The notes: generated by a model from the sequence alone, not told the origin. Positions 34,626-44,727 are shown, counted from the stretch's first letter. The stretch: DNA of 64,000 nt from Cedecea sp000277545 (GCA_050847315.1 CP193791.1); one strand, 5' to 3'. Program-made: numbers and translations.

Positions 34626-34756
34626 CCCTTGCCCCCTGTTTATTACTGTGCTCACCGTCAAAGGCGGGAAGTATTCACCACTAGTATATAAACAGTAAAA
34701 ACCATTTGCCTGACAAAATGTAAAGAAAATTAAAGATTAAGACTGTTCGCGACAAA

Positions 34757-34780
34757 GAAAAAGCGGGCCTTAGCCCGCTT
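34757..34780 (-). terminator. Terminator of the muk operon
   Basis: AAGCGGGC and GCCCGCTT form an 8-bp stem with a 4-base loop. On the minus strand it runs into TTTTTCTTT. It lies 27 bp past the mukB stop. Confidence 0.9.
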
Positions 34781-34807
34781 GATAATATCGCATCCAGTAG
34801 CGCTGGT

Positions 34808-37800
34808 TTACGAGGCGTCAGCCGTTTCCGAACCCTGCTGCGGCTCTGGCAGCGCCGGGGCTGCAAAGCCACGCAGGCCAACAACGTGAACGTGCTCGCT
34901 GTTCTGGAAGACCTTACGCACCAGCTTATAGGTGGTGCCTTTTTCCGGGCTGATGTTTTCTGGAGCCGCAATAATTAATTGCATTTCCAGACGTTCACAC
35001 AGCTCAAACAGCGTGGCGATGGACTTGGCATCCAGTCGCGCCGCTTCGTCAAGGAACAGCAGGCGGCAAGGGGAAATGTCTTTCCCACGCAGGCGCTGCG
35101 ACTCATCTTCCCAGCTCTGAACAACCATCACCAGGATAGACATCCCGGTCCCGATAGCTTCCCCGGTGGACAACGCCCCGCTCTCTGCACGCAGCCAGCC
35201 GTCTGAACCACGGTTTACCTCAACTTCCATTTCCAGGTAGTTACGGTAATCCAGCAGCTCTTCGCCGATGGTCTGCGGCGTGCGCTGGCCCATGTCGATC
35301 TGCGGGTTAAGGCGCTGATAAAGCTTCGCCAGCGCTTCGGAGAAGGTCAGGCGATTGCTGTTGAACAGATCCTGATGCTGCTCATGCTGCTCGGAAAGTA
35401 CGTTCAGCAGCGTTGCGTGAGCCTCGCGCACGTTGACGTTCAGACGAACGCTCTTCACCTGGCCGAAGGAGACGCTTTGCAGGCCCTGGTTGAGCATGCG
35501 AATACGGTTCTGCTCGCGCTGAATCGTCTTGCGAATAATATTCGCCACGCTGCGGGAGCTGATCGCCAGTTTCTGCTCGCGTGAAGTCAGCTCTTCCGTC
35601 AGGCGACTCAGTTCAATTTCCATCTGTTCGATGGCTTCAACCGGATCGTCGGTACGAATGATGTCCTGGCGAATACGCTCGCGCAGATGCTGATAAACCG
35701 CGACGAAGAACTGGATCTTACGTTCAGGGCGCTTAGGATCTTCCGACAGACGAAGTACGTCACGCAGATGTTCGTTGTCGGCCACCGCCAGGCGCAGTGC
35801 ACCCAACGCCTTATCCGACATGGAGCGCAGATCGTCCCCGGAGAGATAAGCCAGCTCACGACGATGCAGGCGGCGCTCAACGCCGTTGTCTTTCACCATA
35901 CGCATGACGGCGCACCAGCCTGCTTTCGCCGTCACAACCTGCTCGCGCATTTCAAAGTAACTACGCTCCAGCTGCTTCAGCTTGCGGGTCAGGTTGTTCA
36001 TCTCCGCTTCGCAGTAAGTCAGCTGCTTCTCAAGCTGATTACGGCGCGAGCGGTTGTTGCTGAGCGCAGTATGCAGCTCATCGCGGCGCACACGTGCTCT
36101 TTCCTCCGCCCCGGTATCTGCGCGGACGCCGATATCCTGCAGTTCTTTATGCAGATCCGTCAGCAGCTCTTTTTTGGTATCAAACGAACTTTTCAGCGAC
36201 GCCAGAAGCTGGTTGTACTGACCCAACTGCTGGGCATGCTGGCGCAGCGCTTCACGGGAACGCGTCCGCTCCACTTCAGCCTGTTCCAGACGCTGGCGCA
36301 GCTTCTCATTCAGGTCGCTGTTGCCGTCCAGCATAGCGGCAGAATCGCTGTAGCTGAAGTGGGCGCGACGCTGCACGACTTCGGTCAGCGCAAACGCGCG
36401 CTGACGGGCATCACGCTGTATTTGCTGCGCGTGAGCGTAGTCGTCTTTAAGCTGCTCGAACTGTTCAGGGTCGCTCTGCAGCACGCTGGCAACGCCTTCC
36501 AGTTTGATTAACTGGTTGCCGTGCTGGTGAATAAAGCGAGCGGATTCTTCGGCTTCATCCAGGAGCTCCTGGATTTCATCGCAGCGATCGGCCAGCGTTT
36601 CGTCATTCAGCAGGCTAATGCGCGGCAACAGGCGGTTAAGCTGGGCCACGCCCTCTTTTGCCTGCTCAAACTGCTGGCGCTGCTGCTGATTGTCATTTTC
36701 GTGGTTGTTGATCGCCCGCTCAATCTCGCCGCGACGGCTGTTGAGGTGGCGAATTTCCGCCTCAGGATCGTCTTCAAACGCCACGCCCAGATGCTGGCCG
36801 ATAAAGCGGCTAAACGACTGGTGCAGGCGCTGGTTTTTCTGCACATCGAAAGAAAGCGTGGCGAAGCGCTCGGCCAGTGACTCACGTTCGTTATGCAACG
36901 CTTCAAGGCGGTTTTCACGCGCGGCACGGCCAAACAGCGGCAGCTCCGGCAGACGCGAATAGCGCCACTGACGTTCAGCGGTTTTGACGAGTACCGCCGT
37001 ACCCATCTCTTCAACGGTAAACACGCTGTCATCGAACGAAGACGGGTCCCCTTCAATCAGGTACAGGTCTTCCGGGCAATCTTCCAGATTTTCCAGCTGT
37101 TCGCGTACTAAAGAAAGATCGGGCACCACGATGGCGTGACGGGATGGACCATACAGCGCGGAGAAGTACGGTGCATCTTCGAGACCGATATCGTCATAAA
37201 TTTCAGACAGCAGCACGCCGCCAAAACGTTCGGCCAGCGCGTTGAGGCGCGGGTCTTCGGCACCGCCAGGCTGGCTGAGGCGTTCAATTTCGTCATCTAC
37301 GGCACGTTTACGCGCCCCGACTTCGTCACGCTCAACGGTGGATTCGCGCTCGCGCTCCAGCAGTTGCTGCATGTACTCAGTCACCTGCTGGCTGGCTTCG
37401 AACTGCTCGCCGCTTTGCTCGCACAGCTGAGTCAGGCTGGTTTGCGCCGCAATCCATCTTGGCGCGCGCAGGTTCAGCGTTTTGATGCTGGCCTGAATTT
37501 GTTCCAGTTCCTGACGCAGCGCCATGCGCTGCTCGCTTGCTTCGGCTACGGTTTGCTGCAGCGCGCCGATGCGCTCTTCCAGCTCCTCATGCAGCGCTTC
37601 AAGCTCTTCCGGATCGAACTGTTTGCCCTGGCGTTTACAGAAGTCAGCGAGCAAGCGCTCAGCTTCCTGCTGTTCTCGCAGGCGCTGTTCCAGCTCGTTG
37701 AGACGCATACGCAGCGGCTGGACCTGTTCGGCCAGATGGCGCTGGTTGCTACTGTCGCGCAGTAATTCACGCGCGGTGTCCCAGGCTTCGCTGCGGCTCA

Positions 37801-39265
37801 CCGGGCCACTGATCGCCGTTACCAGTTGGTAAGCATGTTCGAACTGGCTATGCGCCGCCTGAGCCACGCTCATTTTCTGTTCAAGAGACAACAGCTTGTC
37901 GGTTGCTTCGATCTCTTTCGCTTTGAAAGTGTCCAGCCATTCATCAGCGCTGTCGGCGGTTAAATCCGGCAGATGGCAAAGCTCACGAGCACGCTCCAGC
38001 GCCTGAAGCGCCTGCTGATACTGAATCGCACGGGTCTGCTGCACGTCCAGCGCCTGCTGATAATCGGCAAGCTGACTCTTCAGCTCATCCACTTCCAGCT
38101 CGGCGGCTTCGGCCCGGGCCTCGTTTTCTTCCTGCTGCTCGTGCGCTTCGGCAACGATCTCATTTTGCTCTTCAAGACGAATTTGCAGCTCGTCGAGGTC
38201 AGCTTCGTAGCGCTTGATCTTTTCCTGCTGGCGAATCGCCGTTTGCACCAGGTTCAGGTGATCGCTTGCGGCCTGGTAATCCGTTTCCAGATCGCCTTCC
38301 GCACCGCTGTGTTCACCCAGCTCGCGCGCCATATCAACGTGCTTATATTGTTCGGCGGCCAACTGCTGGCGGCTAATCAACAGTTCGCGACGAAATTCCA
38401 GCGCTTTATCCAGGTGAATACGTCGTTCGTTGGCGTGGCGCATGTAGTCTGCCGCCACATAGTCAGTCGCTTCCGAGATTAAGTGCTTAAACAAATCACG
38501 GTCGGACTGGGTGACGCGAATCGCTTCCAGCGTCATGCGGTTTTCACGCAGCGCCGCTTCCATGTCCTGGAAGGCTTTACGCACGCCGCCGTTTTCCGGC
38601 AGCAGGTAATCACGCAGGGAACGGGTGATCGCGCTGGAAATACCGCCGTACAGCGAGGCTTCAATCAGGCGATAGTATTTGCTACGGTCTGCGGCGCTGC
38701 GCAAACGACGGGCAACAATGCCCAGATCGAACATCAGCGAGTGGTAGTCGGTAATGGAGTTGAACTGTTTGAACTGCACGCCTTCAATGGCTTCAACTTT
38801 ATCCTTAAGCTCCTGCAGGCTGAGTACGCGAGCCTGACGTTCATTCAGCGTTTCAGTCAGTAACTGTGTCGGCTGAATCGAGGTTGGCAAGCCCTGAATT
38901 GCAAAGGGTTTAATATCGACTTTACGGTCGCGCCCGGCGACCTGCTGCAGACGAACCCCCACTACAACGCGCTGATGGCGCGAGTTGATGACGTCCAGCG
39001 TGGAGTAACACACGCCGGCTTTCAGCTTGCCGTGAAGACCTTTATCGCGAGAGCCTGAGGTGGCCCCCGCCTCCGTGGTGTTGCGGAAGTGCAGCAAGGT
39101 TAAGTCCGGGATAAGCGCCGTGACGAAAGCCGCCATAGTGGTGGACTTACCCGCCCCGTTGCCCCCGGAAAGCGTGGTGACCAGCTCATCGAGATCGAAG
39201 GTACGCGCGAAGAAACCGTTCCAGTTAACCAGCGTCAGCGAGCGAAATTTTCCGCGTTCAATCAT
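34808..39265 (-). CDS. mukB: Chromosome condensin subunit MukB
   Basis: MukB is the SMC-like ATPase of the MukBEF condensin that organises and segregates the chromosome. The 1485 residues show Walker A GGNGAGKSTT near residues 34-43, long coiled coils on each side of a hinge around the middle, and a C-terminal head. The head carries the signature LSTGEAIGTG and Walker B LLFLDEAARLD. It overlaps mukE by 4 bp (ATGA) and ends the cmoM-mukF-mukE-mukB operon. Confidence 0.98.
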   Translation of the reverse strand: MIERGKFRSLTLVNWNGFFARTFDLDELVTTLSGGNGAGKSTTMAAFVTALIPDLTLLHFRNTTEAGATSGSRDKGLHGKLKAGVCYSTLDVINSRHQRVVVGVRLQQVAGRDRKVDIKPFAIQGLPTSIQPTQLLTETLNERQARVLSLQELKDKVEAIEGVQFKQFNSITDYHSLMFDLGIVARRLRSAADRSKYYRLIEASLYGGISSAITRSLRDYLLPENGGVRKAFQDMEAALRENRMTLEAIRVTQSDRDLFKHLISEATDYVAADYMRHANERRIHLDKALEFRRELLISRQQLAAEQYKHVDMARELGEHSGAEGDLETDYQAASDHLNLVQTAIRQQEKIKRYEADLDELQIRLEEQNEIVAEAHEQQEENEARAEAAELEVDELKSQLADYQQALDVQQTRAIQYQQALQALERARELCHLPDLTADSADEWLDTFKAKEIEATDKLLSLEQKMSVAQAAHSQFEHAYQLVTAISGPVSRSEAWDTARELLRDSSNQRHLAEQVQPLRMRLNELEQRLREQQEAERLLADFCKRQGKQFDPEELEALHEELEERIGALQQTVAEASEQRMALRQELEQIQASIKTLNLRAPRWIAAQTSLTQLCEQSGEQFEASQQVTEYMQQLLERERESTVERDEVGARKRAVDDEIERLSQPGGAEDPRLNALAERFGGVLLSEIYDDIGLEDAPYFSALYGPSRHAIVVPDLSLVREQLENLEDCPEDLYLIEGDPSSFDDSVFTVEEMGTAVLVKTAERQWRYSRLPELPLFGRAARENRLEALHNERESLAERFATLSFDVQKNQRLHQSFSRFIGQHLGVAFEDDPEAEIRHLNSRRGEIERAINNHENDNQQQRQQFEQAKEGVAQLNRLLPRISLLNDETLADRCDEIQELLDEAEESARFIHQHGNQLIKLEGVASVLQSDPEQFEQLKDDYAHAQQIQRDARQRAFALTEVVQRRAHFSYSDSAAMLDGNSDLNEKLRQRLEQAEVERTRSREALRQHAQQLGQYNQLLASLKSSFDTKKELLTDLHKELQDIGVRADTGAEERARVRRDELHTALSNNRSRRNQLEKQLTYCEAEMNNLTRKLKQLERSYFEMREQVVTAKAGWCAVMRMVKDNGVERRLHRRELAYLSGDDLRSMSDKALGALRLAVADNEHLRDVLRLSEDPKRPERKIQFFVAVYQHLRERIRQDIIRTDDPVEAIEQMEIELSRLTEELTSREQKLAISSRSVANIIRKTIQREQNRIRMLNQGLQSVSFGQVKSVRLNVNVREAHATLLNVLSEQHEQHQDLFNSNRLTFSEALAKLYQRLNPQIDMGQRTPQTIGEELLDYRNYLEMEVEVNRGSDGWLRAESGALSTGEAIGTGMSILVMVVQSWEDESQRLRGKDISPCRLLFLDEAARLDAKSIATLFELCERLEMQLIIAAPENISPEKGTTYKLVRKVFQNSEHVHVVGLRGFAAPALPEPQQGSETADAS

Positions 39266-39978
39266 TCTTGTTCATCCTCCGCGTTATCCAGTCCTGGTTG
39301 TGGCTCATCGCTCTCATCATTGAGCTGCAGGCGACTTTCGACCGCCATGGCTTCGCCGTCGCGAATCATGCGCAGCTGAGCTTCGCGCGGGTCATCGCCG
39401 GTGCGCACATCGGCGCCGAAGCGGAAGACCGATTCGGTGATGCGGAATTTACTGCTGTCGTGGCCCATAAACCAGATCATGCCGAGACGGCGCAGGCGAG
39501 TCAGTGAAGCACGAACTTTCTCCTGCAGCTTTTGTCGGTCAAGGTCGGACCCGGTGGAGCGGTTGTTCACCAGCTTCAGCAGCTTGTTTTCATCCGCCAG
39601 CGTTAGCAGCTCGTCATAAAGCTCCTGCTGGGTGAAGATCCCTTCGTTGGCCAGACGTTCCGGGCTGAGATAGAGGTAGCACAGAATTTTGCCCACCATC
39701 ATATCCAGCTCGGAGAGCACAGAACGAGGGATTAGCGTGGTGGAACGTGGACGCAGATAGAAAAATCCTTCTGGCGCACGGATGAGTTCCACGTTATAGC
39801 GCGCGTAAAACTCTTCCAGATATTCCTGGAAATCCATCAAGAAGGCGTGGTTGTCCAACTCTTCGAGGCCAATATGACGCCCGGCGCGCAGCTGGCTGTC
39901 GAGCGCAGGAAAAAGAGGGTTAGCCAGCGCCTGTGCCAGTTTAACCGGCATCACTTGTTCAATATTTGTTGATGACAT
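39262..39978 (-). CDS. mukE: Condensin subunit MukE
   Basis: MukE is the winged-helix kite subunit that binds MukF and modulates MukB ATPase and DNA binding. The 238-residue protein begins MSSTNIEQVMPVKLAQALAN, as in E. coli (234 residues), with an acidic C-terminal tail that varies between species. It overlaps mukF by 20 bp and mukB by 4 bp, fixing stoichiometry by coupled translation. Confidence 0.97.
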   Translation of the reverse strand: MSSTNIEQVMPVKLAQALANPLFPALDSQLRAGRHIGLEELDNHAFLMDFQEYLEEFYARYNVELIRAPEGFFYLRPRSTTLIPRSVLSELDMMVGKILCYLYLSPERLANEGIFTQQELYDELLTLADENKLLKLVNNRSTGSDLDRQKLQEKVRASLTRLRRLGMIWFMGHDSSKFRITESVFRFGADVRTGDDPREAQLRMIRDGEAMAVESRLQLNDESDEPQPGLDNAEDEQE

Positions 39979-41281
39979 GCGCCTGTACCTTGGCTCCGTA
40001 ATCGTTAATGGTTTGCCACTTAGCCGGCAATCCTGTGAAATCCGCTTCCGCTACGCCCAGACGCACCGCCTGGTCTACAACAATACGCGCCACGTCGAAG
40101 TGACGCGCGCGCGGGTATTGCACGAGGTAGTCACGTACCACAACGCCCAAATCAAGAGGAGCTTGTTGGGTTTTGTAGACCTGCAGCGCCGCTTCAATCA
40201 GCGCCGCCAGTTGTTCACGAATTTCGTTAAATTCTTCAAACTCGAGTTCACTTGGCAACTCGCCGGTGACCTCTTCATCCCGCAGTGCCATCTCTTCGTC
40301 ACGCATATCCAGCAGGCGATCGGCGCTGGAGTAGGTCAGCGCCCATGGCGCATCGAAGTAGCTTTGCACCGACTGGCGCAGACGCTGAGCAAAGACGCGG
40401 TTTTTATCCATATCGATAGCGGTACGGATAAATTTATGCACGTGGCGGTCGTAGCCAATCCACAGGTCAATGGCCTGCTGGCCCCAGCTGATAATGCGGT
40501 CGAGTTTGCTTTGCAGGTCGAACACAAGGCGGTCTACAAAGTGAAGATCGTCGCGCCCCAGGGTTGAGTCCTGAACGCGCAACAGGTTGGCCTGCAGCTT
40601 ATCCCCCGCGGCTTCGAGCGTATCCTGCAGTTCACGTAGCGTGCCGGATGTCTCTGACAACAGCAGTTCACAGCTTGAAATCGCCGCCCGCCAGTCTTTG
40701 TTCAGCAGTTGGGCAATGTCATCTTTTACCTGCTGCTGCTGCTCGTCCATAATGCGCTGGGTAAGATCGATACTGTCGAAAATCTCCGCCACGGAATATT
40801 TGAGCGGCGCATAAACATTGCGGTGCCAGTGAAATTCATCGCCATCTTCATCGGCCGCATCAGCGGCGCGCTTAAGCTCGCCCGCAACGATAGAAAGCTG
40901 CATAGACAGACGCAGCGTGGAAAACTCACGCTGGCGAATGTAGTAGTCAGTGATGCCAATCCCCAGAGGCGTCAGGCGATAAATGGCATTGCCTTCGGTT
41001 AGCTCGCTGACAAAACGATTGAGCAAACGCTGACGGACCATATCGTTGATGGCGTTGTTCGCGCGCACGCTGATGGTTTCGCTCGTTTGTTCAAAACCAT
41101 CGCTGACGTGACGAAACGCATCAATCAGTTCTCCCTCGCTCAGCTCGCCATCAAGGCGCTCGCCGTTTAAGGTGGCCACGGCCAGCAAAAACGTCAGGCG
41201 CTCCGTCGGTAGCGAGATCGAAAAATCATTTTTCCTGGCCCAGGCAACCAGTTCAGGCACTGTCTGGGAAAAATCACTCAT
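39959..41281 (-). CDS. mukF: Condensin kleisin subunit MukF
   Basis: MukF is the kleisin that bridges the MukB heads and carries MukE. The 440-residue protein starts MSDFSQTVPELVAWARKNDF, with an N-terminal winged-helix dimerisation domain, a helical middle and a C-terminal winged helix that binds the MukB head (AQVHVINKY-type ending, here VQAHVINKY). The gene follows cmoM after 3 bp. Confidence 0.97.
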   Translation of the reverse strand: MSDFSQTVPELVAWARKNDFSISLPTERLTFLLAVATLNGERLDGELSEGELIDAFRHVSDGFEQTSETISVRANNAINDMVRQRLLNRFVSELTEGNAIYRLTPLGIGITDYYIRQREFSTLRLSMQLSIVAGELKRAADAADEDGDEFHWHRNVYAPLKYSVAEIFDSIDLTQRIMDEQQQQVKDDIAQLLNKDWRAAISSCELLLSETSGTLRELQDTLEAAGDKLQANLLRVQDSTLGRDDLHFVDRLVFDLQSKLDRIISWGQQAIDLWIGYDRHVHKFIRTAIDMDKNRVFAQRLRQSVQSYFDAPWALTYSSADRLLDMRDEEMALRDEEVTGELPSELEFEEFNEIREQLAALIEAALQVYKTQQAPLDLGVVVRDYLVQYPRARHFDVARIVVDQAVRLGVAEADFTGLPAKWQTINDYGAKVQAHVINKY

Positions 41282-41284
41282 AAT

Positions 41285-42061
41285 TTATCCTTGGCTCTGC
41301 GGCTTAAACGCGGTTACGTGAATATAGCGGCCGAGACTGATAAACGGCTCCTGCCGACAATAACGCGTCTCCAGCGTCAGCAAATCGTCAAAACCATCTC
41401 GTTGTTTGTGTTTATCTCGCAGGTAATCGTGAAACACCCGCACGCCGGTTTTACCGGTAATTTGCCAGCCAATTTGCTCCAGCCAGTGATAAACCTGTTC
41501 TGGCTGCAGCGGATTGTCGGGCGAAAGGGTTTTGCGCTTATTTTTTTTCATCCCCTGCAGTACATATTCGAAGTTTCCGACAAACATGTTTCGCATCAGC
41601 AGGCCGTTTGCATTGTAGAACATTAGCGACAAAGTGCCGCCGGGACGCAAACAATCCCAAAGTGCTTTTAGCACGGCCTGAGGATCGGTGACCCACTCAA
41701 GCACCGCATGAAACAATATCAGATCAACCGGGCTTTCCAAATGTTGAGCCATATCCTGAGCGGCAGATTGTACAAAATGCATGTTGTCGCTCACACCTTT
41801 CTCCTGAGCGAGCATTTTTGCACGCGCAATCATTTCGGCGGACACATCGCAAAGCACGACCTCATGCCCTCGCTCAGCAAAACGGGTGGCCGTTTGCCCC
41901 TCCCCACCTCCGGCGTCCAACACCTTTAAGGTTGCGGGCTGTGTCGCCAGAAAAGCATCCAGATCCTGCCAGAGAATCGCCTGCCGCAACTGGCCTTTGG
42001 TTGTGCCATAGATATTGTGCGAAAACTTCTCGGCAATATCGTCAAAATTGCGGTCACCCAT
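41285..42061 (-). CDS. cmoM: tRNA 5-carboxymethoxyuridine methyltransferase CmoM (SmtA)
   Basis: CmoM methylates cmo5U to mcmo5U at the wobble base of some tRNAs, using SAM. The Rossmann motif LDAGGGEGQTATRFAERG and the HAVLEWVTDP block identify the class I methyltransferase. I start at ATG 42061 (MGDRNFDDIAEKFS, 258 residues) after GGAG, because the E. coli protein begins at this point; 12 further in-frame codons upstream look untranslated. It is the first gene of the muk operon and is divergent from elyC. Confidence 0.94.
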   Translation of the reverse strand: MGDRNFDDIAEKFSHNIYGTTKGQLRQAILWQDLDAFLATQPATLKVLDAGGGEGQTATRFAERGHEVVLCDVSAEMIARAKMLAQEKGVSDNMHFVQSAAQDMAQHLESPVDLILFHAVLEWVTDPQAVLKALWDCLRPGGTLSLMFYNANGLLMRNMFVGNFEYVLQGMKKNKRKTLSPDNPLQPEQVYHWLEQIGWQITGKTGVRVFHDYLRDKHKQRDGFDDLLTLETRYCRQEPFISLGRYIHVTAFKPQSQG

Positions 42062-42193
42062 GGGTACAGCTCCGTGGCAAAAGAGGTCATCTGACAAAAC
42101 CGCTATTTTGGCACAGGCGGGACGAGAATGAACCCATCTGGTGTAATATCACGGGGGTTTACCTGCTGGATGGTTAAAAAGGATCCGAATTTC

Positions 42194-42973
42194 ATGCTTT
42201 TTATACTGAAAAAAATCATTGGCGGGCTGCTGCTTCCCCTGCCATTCCTGCTGTTAACCATGGGCGTGGCTCTGGCACTGCTGTGGTTTACCCGCTGGCA
42301 AAAAACGGCCAAAGGGTTACTCACGGCCAGCTGGCTGGTGCTTTTTCTGATTAGCCTGCAGCCCGTCGCAGACTGGATGCTAAAGCCTATCGAAGACACC
42401 TACGCCACTCGCCAACACGGAGACAACGCCCGCTACATCGTTGTGCTGGGCGGCGGTTATACCTGGAACCCGGACTGGGCCCCCAGCTCAAATCTGATCG
42501 ACAACAGTTTACCGCGACTCGCCGAAGCGATTCGTCTGAAACAGCTCAATCCGGGGGCAAAACTTATCTTTACCGGAGCCAGAGCAATGACCAACCCCGT
42601 CAGTACCGCAGAAGCTGGTGCCAGGGTTGCGGAAAGCCTCGGCGTTGCCAGAGACGACATCATTACGCTGGACACACCAAAAGACACAGAAGAGGAAGCC
42701 CATGCCGTCGCGAAGCTGATAGGCCAGCAGCCGTTTATTCTGGTGACGTCAGCTTCTCACCTGCCACGGGCGATGATCTTCTTCACCCGGGCCGGGCTGC
42801 ATCCTCTCCCTGCCCCAGCTAACCAGTTGGCGATAACCTCTCCGCTGAGTCCGTGGGAAAAGGCTATCCCCGACCCGGTATGGCTGATGCACAGCGAGCG
42901 CGTGGGCTATGAAACCCTCGGGCGCCTGTGGCAGTGGCTGAAAGGCCCTTCAGGAGAGCCAGGGCAGCAATGA
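42194..42973 (+). CDS. elyC: Envelope biogenesis factor ElyC
   Basis: ElyC (YcbC) is an inner-membrane protein needed for peptidoglycan assembly at low temperature in E. coli, linked to the lipid carrier used by several envelope pathways. The 259-residue protein has two N-terminal hydrophobic helices (about residues 10-28 and 38-58) and a periplasmic DUF218 domain with VVLGGGYTWNPDW, FTGARAMTN and TSASHLPRAM. I start at ATG 42194 after AAGGA; 22 upstream in-frame codons are not conserved. It overlaps the 3' end of ycbJ by 24 bp. Confidence 0.93.
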   Translation: MLFILKKIIGGLLLPLPFLLLTMGVALALLWFTRWQKTAKGLLTASWLVLFLISLQPVADWMLKPIEDTYATRQHGDNARYIVVLGGGYTWNPDWAPSSNLIDNSLPRLAEAIRLKQLNPGAKLIFTGARAMTNPVSTAEAGARVAESLGVARDDIITLDTPKDTEEEAHAVAKLIGQQPFILVTSASHLPRAMIFFTRAGLHPLPAPANQLAITSPLSPWEKAIPDPVWLMHSERVGYETLGRLWQWLKGPSGEPGQQ

Positions 42974-43843
42974 CTTAGAGGCGTTGTCAAACACCGGCCG
43001 GTTCAGTCGGCCGGTTTGCAGCAGGTGTGCTACCTCATCCCACAGCACATATAGCCAGCGCCGCCAGAGGAAAGATTCGGCAACCGGGGCGCGCTGCAAA
43101 TAGTGCCAAAGCAGGCTTTCGGCCTGACCTGGCTCTGCCAGGCGAAACAGCTCATATTCTCGCGGCGCCCAAAGCATTACCCCGGGGTTAACCATCGCCA
43201 GCAATTGATCGCTACGAGAATCCTTGAGCATGCTGCGAAGGGAAAAATTGCCGTGAATAAGCACGCAGTTATCGCTGAAGTCTTCGAACATACGCGGCAG
43301 ACATTCTCGGGTACGAAACAGAATACGTTTATCCTGCATGGTTAACCCGGTGTTCTGATACTGATTGAGCGTAGTCCAGAGCACTTCGATTCGCTGGCGG
43401 TACCAGTGCGGCCAGATGTTTTCCTGAGTGCTGTCGACGTTTCCCACACAGCCGCTGCTGTCCACGCGATGCCAGGCTAAGAGCCCCTCAACAATCTGGT
43501 CTTTGAGCTGCTCCCAGCGGTTAGGCGTTCGGGTTGGTGCTTCACCGGGAACCCCTCGCAGGCGCTCCATCAGTAAAACGTCCGGGCCAGGATGTTCTTC
43601 GTGAGTCAACACGCCGTAGACCACCGGCATGCGGACGGTGCCTGAACGCGCCAGCATCGACATTTTCCAGGCCAACTGAGTCGCCAGGCCCGGCGAGGTA
43701 AAGCTTTTGGCGAGCAGCGGCATTGCGTGGCCGCCGCTGTCATAGAGCGACCAAAGTGCAGTTTCCGCATGTTCGCTAATGCACTCAATACGGCTTAACT
43801 TCTCACCCAGCAGGTGACTTAGCTCCTTACGCAGCAATTCCAT
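42950..43843 (-). CDS. ycbJ: Conserved protein YcbJ, phosphotransferase-like fold
   Basis: YcbJ is a conserved enterobacterial protein of unknown function with weak likeness to aminoglycoside phosphotransferases and related kinases (VLIHGNFSLRSML resembles a kinase catalytic-loop His, and EHPGPDVLLMERL the hinge region). The usual catalytic Asp of HGD is replaced by Asn in HGNF, so kinase activity is doubtful. The 297-residue protein starts at 43843 (MELLRKELSHLLGEKL) after AGGGGA, as in E. coli. It lies downstream of the kdsB terminator and converges on elyC. Confidence 0.88.
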   Translation of the reverse strand: MELLRKELSHLLGEKLSRIECISEHAETALWSLYDSGGHAMPLLAKSFTSPGLATQLAWKMSMLARSGTVRMPVVYGVLTHEEHPGPDVLLMERLRGVPGEAPTRTPNRWEQLKDQIVEGLLAWHRVDSSGCVGNVDSTQENIWPHWYRQRIEVLWTTLNQYQNTGLTMQDKRILFRTRECLPRMFEDFSDNCVLIHGNFSLRSMLKDSRSDQLLAMVNPGVMLWAPREYELFRLAEPGQAESLLWHYLQRAPVAESFLWRRWLYVLWDEVAHLLQTGRLNRPVFDNASKSLLPWLS

Positions 43844-43931
43844 ACCGATTTCCCCTGGTAATACTGTTGATTTAATAATGAGCGCACCAGGCGAAGTTGT
43901 CACCACTCCAGATCAATTGGGTTTCAGAAAA

Positions 43932-43958
43932 AGAAAAACCGGCCTGGTTAGCCGGTTT
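43932..43958 (-). terminator. Terminator of the kdsB operon
   Basis: AAACCGGC (43936-43943) pairs with GCCGGTTT (43951-43958). On the minus strand the stem is followed by TTTCTTTTTC. It lies 23 bp past the kdsB stop. Confidence 0.88.
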
Positions 43959-43980
43959 GATTGTTCACACTGAAGGTGAA

Positions 43981-44727
43981 TTAGCGCATTGCGAGACGGA
44001 CGCGTTCAAGATCTTCGGGCGTATCCACACCAATACTTGGGATGGCCTTCGCCACGGCAACATGTATTTTTTCGCCGTTCCACAAGACGCGCAGCTGTTC
44101 AAGCATTTCGATTTGTTCAAGCTGGCTCGGTGCCCAGCTGACGTAGCGACGGATGAAACCAGCGCGGTAGCCATAGATACCTATATGACGCAGGAAGGTA
44201 TCGCCAATCTCTTCACGTGAAGCGGCAAAACGCTCGCGATCCCACGGAATTGTGGCGCGTGAGAAATAAAGCGCGTAGCCCTGCGCATCCATGACCACTT
44301 TTACCGCATTCGGATTAAACGCTTCTTCCGCAGATTCAATGGGTACTGCGAGGGTCGCCATGCCAGCTTTGCTGTTCGCGACGTTGTTAGCAACCTGCTG
44401 AATAATCACCGGCGGGATCATTGGCTCATCGCCCTGCACGTTCACGATCACCGTGTCGTCGCTGAAGCCACATTTCTCAATAACTTCTGCCAGGCGTTCA
44501 GTGCCGGACTGATGATCGGGGCTGGTCAGGCAGACTTCTCCTCCCGCAGCTTCGACGACTCGTGCAACTTCCGGGTGATCGGTCGCGACAATGATACGCT
44601 CAGCACCTGATTCGCGCGCGCGGTCCAGAACATGCAGCACCATTGCTTTGCCGTTAATCTCTTTTAAAGGCTTACCCGGCAGACGCGTGGACGCATAGCG
44701 AGCGGGAATAATGGCGACAAAACTCAT
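43981..44727 (-). CDS. kdsB: CMP-KDO synthetase
   Basis: KdsB activates KDO with CTP to give CMP-KDO, the sugar donor for the inner core of lipopolysaccharide. The 248 residues show the nucleotide-binding start IPARYASTRLPGKPL and the VNVQGDEPMIPP block with the metal-binding Asp. Its start overlaps the ycaR stop by 4 bp. It sits in a run of lipid A/LPS genes (msbA, lpxK). Confidence 0.97.
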   Translation of the reverse strand: MSFVAIIPARYASTRLPGKPLKEINGKAMVLHVLDRARESGAERIIVATDHPEVARVVEAAGGEVCLTSPDHQSGTERLAEVIEKCGFSDDTVIVNVQGDEPMIPPVIIQQVANNVANSKAGMATLAVPIESAEEAFNPNAVKVVMDAQGYALYFSRATIPWDRERFAASREEIGDTFLRHIGIYGYRAGFIRRYVSWAPSQLEQIEMLEQLRVLWNGEKIHVAVAKAIPSIGVDTPEDLERVRLAMR

